A stretch of DNA of 64,000 nt, from positions 1-64,000 of the forward strand of contig JAWOLC010000011.1 in NCBI GenBank assembly GCA_033853925.1, in the 5' to 3' direction. Source of the stretch: JANXPZ01 sp033853925. Its GTDB lineage: Bacteria > Eisenbacteria > RBG-16-71-46. Below, piece by piece: positions 52,515 to 62,098 of the stretch. The position numbers and the translations under genes were made by a program. The notes below the pieces were generated by a model. The model made no database searches. It had not been told where the DNA came from and worked only from the letters and a program-made list of their open reading frames with translations. Every line of letters begins with the position of its first letter. The first letter of the stretch is position 1.

Positions 52515-52922
52515 ATGAGGCTCCCTTGGATTCGTTCTCTCCTGCTGATCGGCTTTCTCGCCCTGCTCGCTCTGGCGACGGGCACTCTGGCCAAGGAGGG
52601 CACGGGCCAGCAGGCGGCAGGCGCGGCGAAGGGCGCGAAGGGCGCGGCCGCCGAGCAGGAGTGGATCGTGGAGTGCTCGCACTCGAGCGCCGAGTGCCAG
52701 CAGGCGCTCGCCGAGATGGAGAAGACCGGGTACAAGAACCTCTCCCTGTGGCGCTTCGGCTGTCCGTACGGTGAGCACAAGGGCTGGATCACCGTGCGCG
52801 CGGCCGACGAGAAGACCGCGCTCGAGATCGTGCCCACCGTCCTGCGCAGCAAGGCCGCGGCCCACCGGGTGAGCGCCCTCACGGTGGCGCAGCTCCGCGC
52901 CCTGCACGAGGAGAAGCCCTAG
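52515..52922 (+). CDS. Small exported protein of unknown function
   Basis: A 135-residue protein. A signal peptide (MRLPWIRSLLLIGFLALLALA) is followed by a Lys/Gly/Ala linker (about 30-50), then a compact domain with three cysteines (ECSHSSAECQQALAEM, WRFGCPYGEHKGWITV) and a repeat-like MSKAAAHRVSALTVAQL-style helix at the end. I know no family for it. The ATG at 52515 follows TCGGAGGATC. A hairpin 23 bases after the stop likely ends the transcript. It sits before two small envelope genes on the same strand, 213 bases away. Confidence 0.75.
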   Translation: MRLPWIRSLLLIGFLALLALATGTLAKEGTGQQAAGAAKGAKGAAAEQEWIVECSHSSAECQQALAEMEKTGYKNLSLWRFGCPYGEHKGWITVRAADEKTALEIVPTVLRSKAAAHRVSALTVAQLRALHEEKP

Positions 52923-52945
52923 CCGGCTTCGCAGCTCCTGACTGG

Positions 52946-52977
52946 GGGCGTCTCGCGCCACGATGGCGGGGACGCCC
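52946..52977 (+). terminator. Hairpin after the small exported protein
   Basis: GGGCGTC (52946-52952) pairs with GACGCCC (52971-52977), with an inner CGCC (52956-52959)/GGCG (52965-52968) helix around loop ACGAT. It lies 23 bases after the stop. Confidence 0.45.
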
Positions 52978-53135
52978 TCGTCACGTCCGGCTGCGGCCGC
53001 TTTCCCGCGCGTGACGCGTGCCTGACCGGCGGTGGGCAATCTTCCCTTCAGTCCGGCATCCAAAGCGATGACGTCGCGGCGGGTCGCGAGGAGGCGGCCA
53101 TTCTCCTCGTCGTCGGCGGTTCGCGGAGGATGCGG

Positions 53136-53510
53136 ATGAGCGTCCTGGAGGCGAGCATGCTCCTGGTCGCCGCGATCAACTTCGTGTTGCTCGTGGCGGT
53201 CGTGATCCTGCTCGTGCGGCTCACGAGCCTGCTCTCGCTGACGCAGCGGGTCATTCGCGAGCAGGGCGTGCCCTTCCTCGACAAGCTGAACCGGGTCGCC
53301 GACGACCTGAGCCGGGTCTCCGTGGACTTCCGCCGGGTGGGGGAGCGCGTGAGTGGGACCGCCACCCGCGTGATGAACGAGGTCGAGCCGCCCATTCGTC
53401 AGCTCGCCGCGCTGCTGGCCGGCCTGCGAGCCGGCGTCGGCAAGATGTTCGAGCACGGTGGGCACCGGGACGGAGACGCCGCGGAGGCGGGCGAGCGCAG
53501 AAAGGAGTAG
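53136..53510 (+). CDS. Small single-pass membrane protein, DUF948-like
   Basis: A 124-residue protein with one N-terminal membrane helix (about 8-29; LLVAAINFVLLVAVVILLV) followed by a long amphipathic helix rich in hydrophobic heptads (VADDLSRVSVDFRRVGERV) and a charged tail. This is the shape of DUF948 proteins, often found with YtxH-domain proteins as here. The ATG at 53136 has GGAGG at good spacing; the ATG six bases earlier would overlap it. The YtxH gene starts three bases after the stop, so the two form an operon. The function is not established for the family; a cell-envelope or stress role is guessed. Confidence 0.8.
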   Translation: MSVLEASMLLVAAINFVLLVAVVILLVRLTSLLSLTQRVIREQGVPFLDKLNRVADDLSRVSVDFRRVGERVSGTATRVMNEVEPPIRQLAALLAGLRAGVGKMFEHGGHRDGDAAEAGERRKE

Positions 53511-53513
53511 GGC

Positions 53514-53819
53514 ATGAGCGACAACGAGCGGGGTACGAACGGCACCCTCGTGGCCTTCGGGCTGGGAGTGCTGGCGGGCGCGATCACCGCCCTGCTGGTC
53601 GCGCCGGCGAGCGGCCGGGAGACGCGCCGGCGCCTCGGGCAGGCGGCGCAGAAGGTGGGCGACCAGGCCAAGACCGGCTTCGAGGCGACGCGGCACCTGG
53701 TGAGCGACCAGAAGGAGCGCCTGACGCGCGCGGTCGAGGAGGCGCGCGAAGCCTATCGGCGCGAGTCCTCGAGCGGCGCGGGCGACGTCATGTCGGGGCC
53801 CCCGCCCGGCCACCTGTGA
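53514..53819 (+). CDS. YtxH-domain protein
   Basis: A 101-residue protein with a short membrane helix (VAFGLGVLAGAITALLVAP) directly followed by SGRETRRRLGQAA, the standard YtxH (gas-vesicle/GvpP-like) signature. A coiled-coil-prone helix with DQAKTGFEATRHLVSDQ follows. It is likely an anchored stress-type protein that forms a pair with the DUF948-like gene. The ATG at 53514 has AAAGGAG upstream. It converges with the M14 gene, 15 bases apart. Confidence 0.88.
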   Translation: MSDNERGTNGTLVAFGLGVLAGAITALLVAPASGRETRRRLGQAAQKVGDQAKTGFEATRHLVSDQKERLTRAVEEAREAYRRESSSGAGDVMSGPPPGHL

Positions 53820-53834
53820 GCGGCCGGGCGCGGC

Positions 53835-56486
53835 TCAGCGCGGCCGGCCGCTGGCGTAGAGGGCGTTGAACAGGAACTTGTAGGTCCCCACCATCTGGCC
53901 GCGGTGCTGGACGCGCGGGCCGAAGAGCACGACGTGCCCGGCGCCGAGGGTGACATCCACGACCGCCGCCCGTCCGGTCAGGAGGGAGACGCCCTCCGCC
54001 CAGCCGCTCTCGACCACCTGGTCCGGGTACTCGGGGTAGCGCGCCACCACCGCGCGGCCCGTGCCCGCCCCCGGCGGCGAGGTGGCGAAGGCGGGTCCGC
54101 CCGTGCAATAGGCCGCGCACTCCGCGGGGAGGCCGAAGCCCAGAGGATGCTCGGTGTCCACCGAGAGGCGCACGAGCGTGCCCGGCAGGGAGAACTCGCC
54201 GGCCTTCGCCTTCGCGATCACGTCCCGCACCGGGATGTTGAATTCCTCGATGGGTAGCGCCGAGGAGGCCGTGAGGCACACGAGCGTGCCGCCCTGCTCG
54301 ACGAAGGCCTTGAGGTTGGCCACGCCCTCCTTGCCGATGCCCCCCGCGTACGGCGGCGGCAGCGGCTCCTGGTAGCTCGGGCCGTCCTCGGCTCGCCGGC
54401 GGCCGTCCACGATGACCTCCTTCGGGACGCTGGGCAGGACGATGGCGTCGAAGCGGGCGCGCAGGTTGCCGGCGCGCACGGCGGCGTTGTCGAGGCTCGC
54501 GTAGCGGAAGCCGTTCTGATCGAGCGCGAAGCGCGTCCACCCCTCGTCCTCGCTGGCCTGCCAGGGCTTGAACAGGCCGATGCGGGGGACCCGCAACGGG
54601 ACGCGCTTCGCGGGCCACGAGGCGAGACCCACCAGGTCGACGTCCGCCTCGTGGCTCGCCCCGCCCCGGGTCGGGAGCGCGCCGGCCGGCACGAGGAAGG
54701 CACCCGCCGGTATCGTGGGGAAGTCTCCGCTGATCGGCTCGAGGGCGCGCTCCACCTTGACGCCGCGGGCCATGAGGCCGTTCACGAAGGGCACGGCCGC
54801 GCTCGTCGCGGGCGACACGGCCCAGCAGGCCCCGGCGGCGCCCTGCGTTCGTCCCGGCGGCCACGGCGCGCCGGCGAGCGCCGTGGTCCGCGGCGCGGGG
54901 GAGAAGGATGCCTCCACGCGCGCCCAGGCGACCCCCATCATCAGGGGCAGCGTCCAGGCCGTGACGTCGTAGGGCTTGTAGATGTCGCTGGCGTCCGGGC
55001 TCTGGCGCACCTCGGGGTAGCGCTGGCGCTCCATCATCTCGACGAGGAAGGCGCGGTACGGCTGGCTCGCGGGGAAGATCACGCTGCCCTTGGGGAAGGT
55101 GCGCCCGTCCGCGCTCGCGAAGTCCTCTTCCGCGCGGACGGCCTCGAGGCCGTTCTCGCGCAGGATCTCGATCAGGCGGCGCGCCGCGGCGGGATCGCGC
55201 TGCGCGGCGGGGATGACGTAGGCGTAAGGATCTCCGCGCCCGCCGCGCCGCACCTCCTCGCGGCCCATCTCGTAGAAGGCGCGCAGGATCTCCGCGCGAT
55301 AGCGGGAGCAGGTCTCGAGCAGGCTGTTCGAGGCGATCAGCTCGTAGTCCACGATGTCCCGCGGGCGCCACCAGCCGCCCGGCCAGGGGTTGGGGAAGTT
55401 GTGCTGGAGGCGATAGTCCGGGAGACCCTTGGCGCCGCCCGCCAGCTCGCCGGGGTCGACGAACACCGGCGTCGCCACGCGGCACGACGCCACCTCGGTC
55501 AGGAGCCCGATCACGTTCTTCAGGCAGGCCGTGTTCTTGGTGCCTCCCGGCCAGTAGGCGTCGTACAGGTAGGAGTAGATCACTCCGGACTTGCGGGCCT
55601 GCTCGAGCCGCCAGGCCATGTTCGTGCCCATGAGATCGGTGAGCCGCCACTGCAGCGGGTGCACGAGCGGCGTCACGGGGTCGGCGTACGGCGGCACGAA
55701 GATGCGCGGCGAGGTCTGGCCCATCTGGTGCTCGTCGAGGAAGACCTGCGGGTACCAGGTGTGGTGCAGGACCCGGTTCACGAGCTTCGTCTCCGCCAGG
55801 TCGAGCATGAACCAGTCGCGGTTGTCGTCGTGGCCCGCGTAGTGGTGGTAGAGCCAGGGCATGCGCCCGCCTTCCCACGGCGTGCCCAGGTACTTGCGGT
55901 ACCAGTCGGCGACCAGGTCCGTGCCGTCGGGGTTCAGCGAGGGCACGAGGAGCAGGATCACGTCGTCGAGCCAGCCGCGCACCTTGGGATCCGCGCTCGT
56001 GGCCAGCGACCAGGCCCACTCCAGGGCCATCTGGCTGGCGCCGATCTCCGTCGAGTGGATGCTGCAGGTGACCAGCAGGACGACCTTGCCCTCGGCGACG
56101 AGACGCTCGGCCTCCGCGTCTCGCTCGGCGGTCCCGGAGTCGGGGTGGGCGAGGCGGCTCGACACCTCGCGCCAGTGATCGGCCTCGCGCAGGTTGGCGG
56201 CGCTGGAGATGACGGCCATCACCAGCGGCCGGCCGAGCGTCGTCCGGCCCAGGGTATCGAGCCGCACGCGCTCCGAGGCGCGAGCGAGGGTCTCGAGATA
56301 GCGGACGATCTGCCCGTAGTCGGCGAGCCGGCGATCGGCGCCCACGCGGAAGCCGAGAAAGGCCTCGGGGCTGGCGGGCCCGCCGGCCGCGGGCGCGGGC
56401 GCGCCCGGCGCCGCTCCGGCGAAGGTGCACGGGGCGGGGACGAGGACGAGGAGCGCGAGCAGGACCAGCGGGGATCGGGGACTCAT
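53835..56486 (-). CDS. Exported M14-family zinc carboxypeptidase
   Basis: An 883-residue exported peptidase. A signal peptide (about 1-23) precedes the M14 domain. Zinc ligands are H144 and E147 (in SIHSTEIG) and H253 (LDEHQMG), with the substrate-binding stretch NPDGTD and DDNRDWF typical of the family. The region beyond about 500 contains a glutamine-amidotransferase-like beta/alpha domain (FDAIVLPSVPKEV, FVEQGGTLVCLT), as in large M14 proteins of this type. It would remove C-terminal residues from peptides in the envelope. The ATG at 56486 has GGAGG eight bases upstream; the GTG nine bases earlier overlaps that site. It is monocistronic and divergent from the DUF6526 gene. Confidence 0.88.
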   Translation of the reverse strand: MSPRSPLVLLALLVLVPAPCTFAGAAPGAPAPAAGGPASPEAFLGFRVGADRRLADYGQIVRYLETLARASERVRLDTLGRTTLGRPLVMAVISSAANLREADHWREVSSRLAHPDSGTAERDAEAERLVAEGKVVLLVTCSIHSTEIGASQMALEWAWSLATSADPKVRGWLDDVILLLVPSLNPDGTDLVADWYRKYLGTPWEGGRMPWLYHHYAGHDDNRDWFMLDLAETKLVNRVLHHTWYPQVFLDEHQMGQTSPRIFVPPYADPVTPLVHPLQWRLTDLMGTNMAWRLEQARKSGVIYSYLYDAYWPGGTKNTACLKNVIGLLTEVASCRVATPVFVDPGELAGGAKGLPDYRLQHNFPNPWPGGWWRPRDIVDYELIASNSLLETCSRYRAEILRAFYEMGREEVRRGGRGDPYAYVIPAAQRDPAAARRLIEILRENGLEAVRAEEDFASADGRTFPKGSVIFPASQPYRAFLVEMMERQRYPEVRQSPDASDIYKPYDVTAWTLPLMMGVAWARVEASFSPAPRTTALAGAPWPPGRTQGAAGACWAVSPATSAAVPFVNGLMARGVKVERALEPISGDFPTIPAGAFLVPAGALPTRGGASHEADVDLVGLASWPAKRVPLRVPRIGLFKPWQASEDEGWTRFALDQNGFRYASLDNAAVRAGNLRARFDAIVLPSVPKEVIVDGRRRAEDGPSYQEPLPPPYAGGIGKEGVANLKAFVEQGGTLVCLTASSALPIEEFNIPVRDVIAKAKAGEFSLPGTLVRLSVDTEHPLGFGLPAECAAYCTGGPAFATSPPGAGTGRAVVARYPEYPDQVVESGWAEGVSLLTGRAAVVDVTLGAGHVVLFGPRVQHRGQMVGTYKFLFNALYASGRPR

Positions 56487-56641
56487 CGGCGGCACCTCCG
56501 GGTTCCGGACGACGCCGGGAATGTGCGCCGGCGCCTCGGCGAAGGCAAGGCGGCGGCACGTTTGCCGAAAGGGCGCGGCTTCCCTAGTGTGCTGCCGGCG
56601 CGCTCGTTCCCGCCTCGGCGGAGCCCGGAGGAGGATGGCCC

Positions 56642-57079
56642 ATGCCCGTCAAGCCGCAGAGCTTCGCGACCCATCGCCGGTACGTTCCCTGGTATCACCT
56701 CGTGCTCTCCCTGCTGCTGCTGGCCAACGTCGTCTTCTGGCTGGAGGCGTTGCGGCGCGGCTTTCGCTGGTTCCGCCTCGACGGGCTCGCCGTATCGCTG
56801 GCGCTGGCCATCCTCTTCTACTACGCGCGGCAGTTCGCGCTCACCGTCCAGGATCGCGTGATCCGCCTGGAGATGAGGCTGCGCCTGGAGCGTCTGCTTC
56901 CCGCCGAGATGCTGGCCCGCTTCGCCGAGCTGACACCCCGGCAGATCGTCGCCCTGCGCTTCGCCGGCGATACCGAGCTGCCCGACCTGGTGCGCCGGAC
57001 CCTGGCGGGCGAGTTCCGCTCGGCCGACGAGATCAAGCGGCAGATCCGCGACTGGCAGCCCGACTGGCTCAGGGCCTGA
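56642..57079 (+). CDS. DUF6526-family membrane protein
   Basis: A 145-residue protein with two membrane helices near the start (about 16-35 and 48-63). A conserved soluble half follows with VQDRVIRLEMRLRLERLLP and TPRQIVALRFAGDTELPDLV. These fit DUF6526, whose function is unknown. The ATG at 56642 follows CGGAGGAGGATGG. Four bases separate it from the Old Yellow Enzyme gene, so they share a transcript. Confidence 0.82.
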   Translation: MPVKPQSFATHRRYVPWYHLVLSLLLLANVVFWLEALRRGFRWFRLDGLAVSLALAILFYYARQFALTVQDRVIRLEMRLRLERLLPAEMLARFAELTPRQIVALRFAGDTELPDLVRRTLAGEFRSADEIKRQIRDWQPDWLRA

Positions 57080-57083
57080 CGCC

Positions 57084-58175
57084 ATGACCCGAACCGATCC
57101 GCTTCCCCCCGCGGCCTCCCTCTTCGAGCCCCTCGCCTCGCGCGCGGTCACCCTGCGCAACCGCCTCGTGATGTCGCCCATGTGCCAGTACTCGGCCACG
57201 GACGGGCTGGCGGCGGACTGGCACTTCGCCCACTACGGCAGCCGGGCCGCGGGCGGGCTCGGCGCGCTGCTCGTCGAGGCCACCGCCGTCGCGCCCGAGG
57301 GACGCATCAGCCCCTTCGACCTCGGGCTGTGGAGGGACGAGCAGATCGCGCCCCTGGCGCGCGTGGCCGCCTTCGTGGCCGCGCAGGGCGCCGTGCCCGG
57401 CATCCAGATCGCCCACGCGGGCCGCAAGGCCTGCACCGCCCGGCCGTGGGAGGGCGGCGGGGCCGTCCCCCTCGCCGCCGGAGGCTGGACTCCGGTCGGG
57501 CCCGGCGAGGAGCCCTTCGCTCCCGCCTATCATGCGCCGCGCGCCCTGACCGCGTCCGGGGTCGAGGGCGTGGTCGGCGCCTTCGCCGCGGCGGCTCGAC
57601 GTGCCCGGCAGGCCGGCTTCGAGCTGCTCGAGATCCACGCGGCTCACGGCTACCTGCTGCACCAGTTCCTCTCGCCACTGGTGAACCACAGGGCCGACGG
57701 CTACGGGGGCGCGTTCGCGAACCGCGCGCGGCTCACGCTCGAGGTGGCGCGCGCGGTCCGCGCGACGTGGCCCGAGGCGCTGCCCTTGTGGATGCGGATC
57801 TCCGCGACCGACTGGGCCCCGGGCGGCTGGGACGTGGACGAGGCCGTGCGCCTCGCCGTCCAGCTGCGGGAGGAGGGCGTGGATCTCGTGGACTGCTCGA
57901 GCGGCGGCGCGGTGGCGCACCAGCGCGTCGCCCTGGGACCCGGCTATCAGGTGCCCTTCGCCGAGCGCGTGCGCCGCGAGGCCGGCGTGTGCACCGGCGC
58001 GGTCGGCCTGATCACCGAGCCCGAACAGGCCGAGGCCATCCTGCGCCGGGGCCAGGCCGATGTGGTCGTGCTCGGACGCGCGCTGCTGCGCGAGCCGCAT
58101 TGGCCCCTGCGCGCGGCCCTGGTCCTCGGGGCCGAGGCGGCGTGGCCGCCGCAGTACCTGCGCGCCAAGCCCTGA
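57084..58175 (+). CDS. NADH:flavin oxidoreductase, Old Yellow Enzyme family (YqjM-like)
   Basis: A 363-residue FMN ene-reductase. YqjM-class marks are C34 in SPMCQYS, H111 in IAHAGRKA, and the catalytic pair H185/H188 with Y190 in HAAHGY. The C-terminal phosphate-binding region is VVVLGRALLREP, and the length is standard. It reduces activated C=C bonds of unknown substrates with NADPH. It starts four bases after the DUF6526 gene. No promoter is visible between them. Confidence 0.94.
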   Translation: MTRTDPLPPAASLFEPLASRAVTLRNRLVMSPMCQYSATDGLAADWHFAHYGSRAAGGLGALLVEATAVAPEGRISPFDLGLWRDEQIAPLARVAAFVAAQGAVPGIQIAHAGRKACTARPWEGGGAVPLAAGGWTPVGPGEEPFAPAYHAPRALTASGVEGVVGAFAAAARRARQAGFELLEIHAAHGYLLHQFLSPLVNHRADGYGGAFANRARLTLEVARAVRATWPEALPLWMRISATDWAPGGWDVDEAVRLAVQLREEGVDLVDCSSGGAVAHQRVALGPGYQVPFAERVRREAGVCTGAVGLITEPEQAEAILRRGQADVVVLGRALLREPHWPLRAALVLGAEAAWPPQYLRAKP

Positions 58176-58366
58176 AGCGCCCGAGGTCGCAGCCCCGAGC
58201 GGCCTGAGCGATGTCTTCGCGGTCCTCGCCGGCGAGCGCGGCCGCGAGCGTGCCCCCTCTTTGGCAGCGTCTTCACACCGCCGGACGCGCGCGGAGCGAG
58301 ACTGCCTCGACGCGGTGACCGGAGGTTCCTCCTGCGGCCTCCCGCACGCCCCGGAACCCTTCGGCG

Positions 58367-59454
58367 ATGATCGGCACCCTGCTCTTCGTCTCCTTCCCGC
58401 TGGCCGTCGCCCGCGCCATGGCCGCGAATCCCGCGCCCGCGGAGCGGCGGCTGCTCGTCTTCCTCGCCCTCGCCGCCTCCGGCGCCCTCGCCGCCTTCCT
58501 GCTGGCGCGGGCCCGGGTCTCGCGCGCGGTTCGCGAGCTGGTCGCCAGCGCCCGCCAGGTGGGAGCCGGCGATCTGCGCAAGCGCGTCCCCGTGCGCGGG
58601 CGCGGCGGGCTCGCGCGCCTCGCCCTGGAGTTCAACGCGATGTGCGAGCGGCTCGAGCAGACGCAACGCTCCCTGCTCGAGGAGCAGGAGGAACGCCGGC
58701 GCGTGGAAGCGAGGCTGCGCGAGGCCGAGCACCTGGCCAGCATCGGCCGGCTCGCCGCCGGCCTGGCCCACGAGATCGGCACGCCCCTGAACGTCATCAG
58801 CGGCCGCACGGAGTCCCTGCTGCGCCGGGGAGGCGGCGACGAGTCGGCGAGCCGCAGCCTGCGGATCATCGGCAGCCAGATCGAGCGCATCGCCCGCACC
58901 GTCCGGGCCATGCTCGACTTCGCCCGCGCCCACGAGCCGCGGCTCGCCCTCAGCGATGTGACGGAGCTGATCCGGGACGTCCTCGACCTCGTCGAGCAGC
59001 GCTTCGAGCAGGCACGGGTGCGGGTGACGACCTCCATCGCCCCGGATCTGCCGGCCGTGGCCGTGGACGCCGACCAGATCCAGGAGGTGTTCCTGAACCT
59101 GGCCTTGAACGCCGCCGACGCGATGCCGGCGGGGGGTGAGCTGCGCATCGCCGTCGAGCGCGTGTCGCGCCGTCGGCCGGAGCGCGAGGAGCCGTCGCGG
59201 CCCTTCGTGGCGGTGGCCTTCGAGGATACGGGCACGGGCGTCGCCGCCGAGAACCTGGGGCGGGTCTTCGATCCCTTCTTCACCACCAAGGAGATCGGGG
59301 TGGGCACCGGGCTCGGCCTCTCGATCGCCTACGGCATCGTCAGCGAGCACGGTGGCTGGATCGAGCTGGAGAGCGCGCCCGGCCGGGGCGCGCGGGCCAC
59401 GGTGTTCCTGCCCCTCGAGCCGCTCGGCGCCCCCGCCGGCGCCGGAGCCCGGGC

Positions 59455-59461
<7 letters not shown>
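58367..59461 (+). CDS. Membrane sensor histidine kinase with HAMP domain (NtrB-like)
   Basis: A 364-residue kinase. A hydrophobic segment (about 27-48) is followed by a HAMP domain (about 48-105), a coiled-coil stretch, a HisKA domain with H135 in AHEIGTPLN, and an HATPase domain with NLALNAADAM, EDTGTGVA and GTGLGLSIAYG. An in-frame TGA at 58316 limits how far it can extend, so there is no large periplasmic sensor. The ribosome site is weak. The gene overlaps the regulator gene by 7 bases, so the pair forms a two-component system. The input signal is unknown. Confidence 0.92.
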
Positions 59462-60804
<1,343 letters not shown>

Positions 60805-60811
60805 CCCGACA

Positions 60812-60834
60812 GGGTGTCCCGGGGTGCCACACCC
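60812..60834 (+). terminator. Hairpin after the NtrC-like gene
   Basis: GGGTGT (60812-60817) pairs with ACACCC (60829-60834) around an 11-base GC loop, eight bases after the stop. The rest of 60835-61169 shows no gene. I see no sigma-54 (-24/-12) promoter there, though GC-rich sequence makes this hard. Confidence 0.4.
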
Positions 60835-61169
60835 GTGGCGTTCCGCCCCGAACCCGCGATCGGTGCGCTCCGGGGCGGCATCGCGCGGGTGGCGAGCCCT
60901 CCGTGGGACGCCGCGCTCGCCGGGGCCGGCGCGCGGCCGAGCGATCTCGGCCGCGCAACGGCTTGGCCGCCGCCGCGTTCGCGCGACAGGGGCGAGCTGG
61001 CACGTGAATCGCCTCGTGGGGCGCGGGGCGAGGAGCGTGTCCGTCGCGCGGGACCAGGCCGCGCCGAGGAGAAGAGCGCGAGGGCTCACGGGCCGCCCAG
61101 TCTTCGCCCTGCCGAAGGGAGCCGGTCGCGCGAACGCGTATCCTCGTCACGGAACGAAGGAGGGTCATC

Positions 61170-61451
61170 ATGCCTCAGACCAAGGGTCAGACCATGTCGG
61201 CACAGCACCGTTCCTCGCGCCTCGCCGAGATGGGTTGGAACGACATCGACTTCCCGGGCTGCTACCTGCTCATCGACTCCGGGGAGCTCGTCCGGATCCC
61301 GGAGGAGGCGCTGGCGCCGGGGCACTCGCCGCTCGTGACGATCACCTCCTCGCGGGACACGCGGGTGGCTCGGCTCTCCGAGAACCCCTCCGAGCCGATC
61401 TCGGTGCTGCGCGCCACCGCGGCGGACAACGACTACTTCGTCAACTTCTGA
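61170..61451 (+). CDS. Small conserved protein, copy 1 of a tandem pair
   Basis: A 93-residue protein with no membrane segment or signal. Its last 73 residues align without gaps to those of the next gene, with 42 identities by my count. Shared blocks are WN.I..PGCYL, SG.LVR, GH.PLV.IT, DTRVARLS and AADNDY.V.F. The single conserved cysteine and paired aspartates could bind a ligand, but I know no family. The ATG at 61170 follows AAGGAGGGTC, an excellent ribosome site. It lies between an NtrC-type operon and a PAS kinase, which hints at a signalling or regulatory role. Confidence 0.8.
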   Translation: MPQTKGQTMSAQHRSSRLAEMGWNDIDFPGCYLLIDSGELVRIPEEALAPGHSPLVTITSSRDTRVARLSENPSEPISVLRATAADNDYFVNF

Positions 61452-61576
61452 AGGGTCGGGATGCGGCCGGGCGAGGGGCGGGCGAGCTGGCGCCGCGGTG
61501 AGCGAGCCGGGGCCTCGCGAGCCCGCCCCCCTCCCGGTGCTCGAGAGAGAGTGGCCGCCCGCCAAGGAGGCGCCAG

Positions 61577-61879
61577 TTGCCGAGAAGGAAATCGCACCCC
61601 AAGCGACGGGCTCCGGAGCCGGAGGGGCGGCGCGTCCGGGACGCCGGTCCTCCCGAGATGGAGTGGAACGAGATCACCCGGCCCGGGTGCTACCTGATGG
61701 TCGGCAGCGGTCAGCTCGTGCGCGTGCGCTCGGGGGTGGTGGGCAGCGGTCATCCGCCGCTCGTCAGCATCACGACCCGGGGGGACACGCGCGTCGCGCG
61801 GCTGTCCGACGACGCCGCGGCGCCGATCTCGTCCTTGCGGACGATGGCGGCGGACAACGACTACCTCGTGGCCTTCTGA
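61577..61879 (+). CDS. Small conserved protein, copy 2 of a tandem pair (TTG start)
   Basis: A 100-residue paralogue of the preceding protein, with the same 73-residue core and a different, basic N-terminus (MPRRKSHPKRRAPEPEGRR). It opens with a TTG codon placed six bases after AAGGAGG, the same ribosome-site layout as copy 1. A later ATG at 61658 would start exactly at the conserved core but has no ribosome site. The core conservation against free drift of the N-terminus shows selection on this domain. It is 125 bases after copy 1; a hairpin and the PAS kinase follow. Confidence 0.78.
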   Translation: MPRRKSHPKRRAPEPEGRRVRDAGPPEMEWNEITRPGCYLMVGSGQLVRVRSGVVGSGHPPLVSITTRGDTRVARLSDDAAAPISSLRTMAADNDYLVAF

Positions 61880-62045
61880 GCGGAGGCGAGACGACCGGCG
61901 CCCAGCATGCTGCACCGGCAGCGGAACGCGTTTGGAGGCATGCCGCTGCGCGTGAAGTCTGGGCGTCAGGCTCCGCCTCCGCTCAGGAGGAGTGACGAGG
62001 CCGGGGGAGCCGGGGACCGGGCGGTGGCCGGGTCCCCTCGCGGGA

Positions 62046-62068
62046 AGGGAGCACTTTTCTTGCTCCTT
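62046..62068 (+). terminator. Stem-loop between the small-protein pair and the hybrid kinase
   Basis: GGAGCA (62048-62053) pairs with TGCTCC (62061-62066) around the loop CTTTTCT, extended by a G-T and an A-T pair. It could end the small-protein transcript or shape the leader of the kinase gene, which starts 31 bases later. This is one of the few A/T-containing hairpins here. Confidence 0.45.
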
Positions 62069-62098
62069 CTCCGGCCCGATCTCATCCATCCGGCCGAT

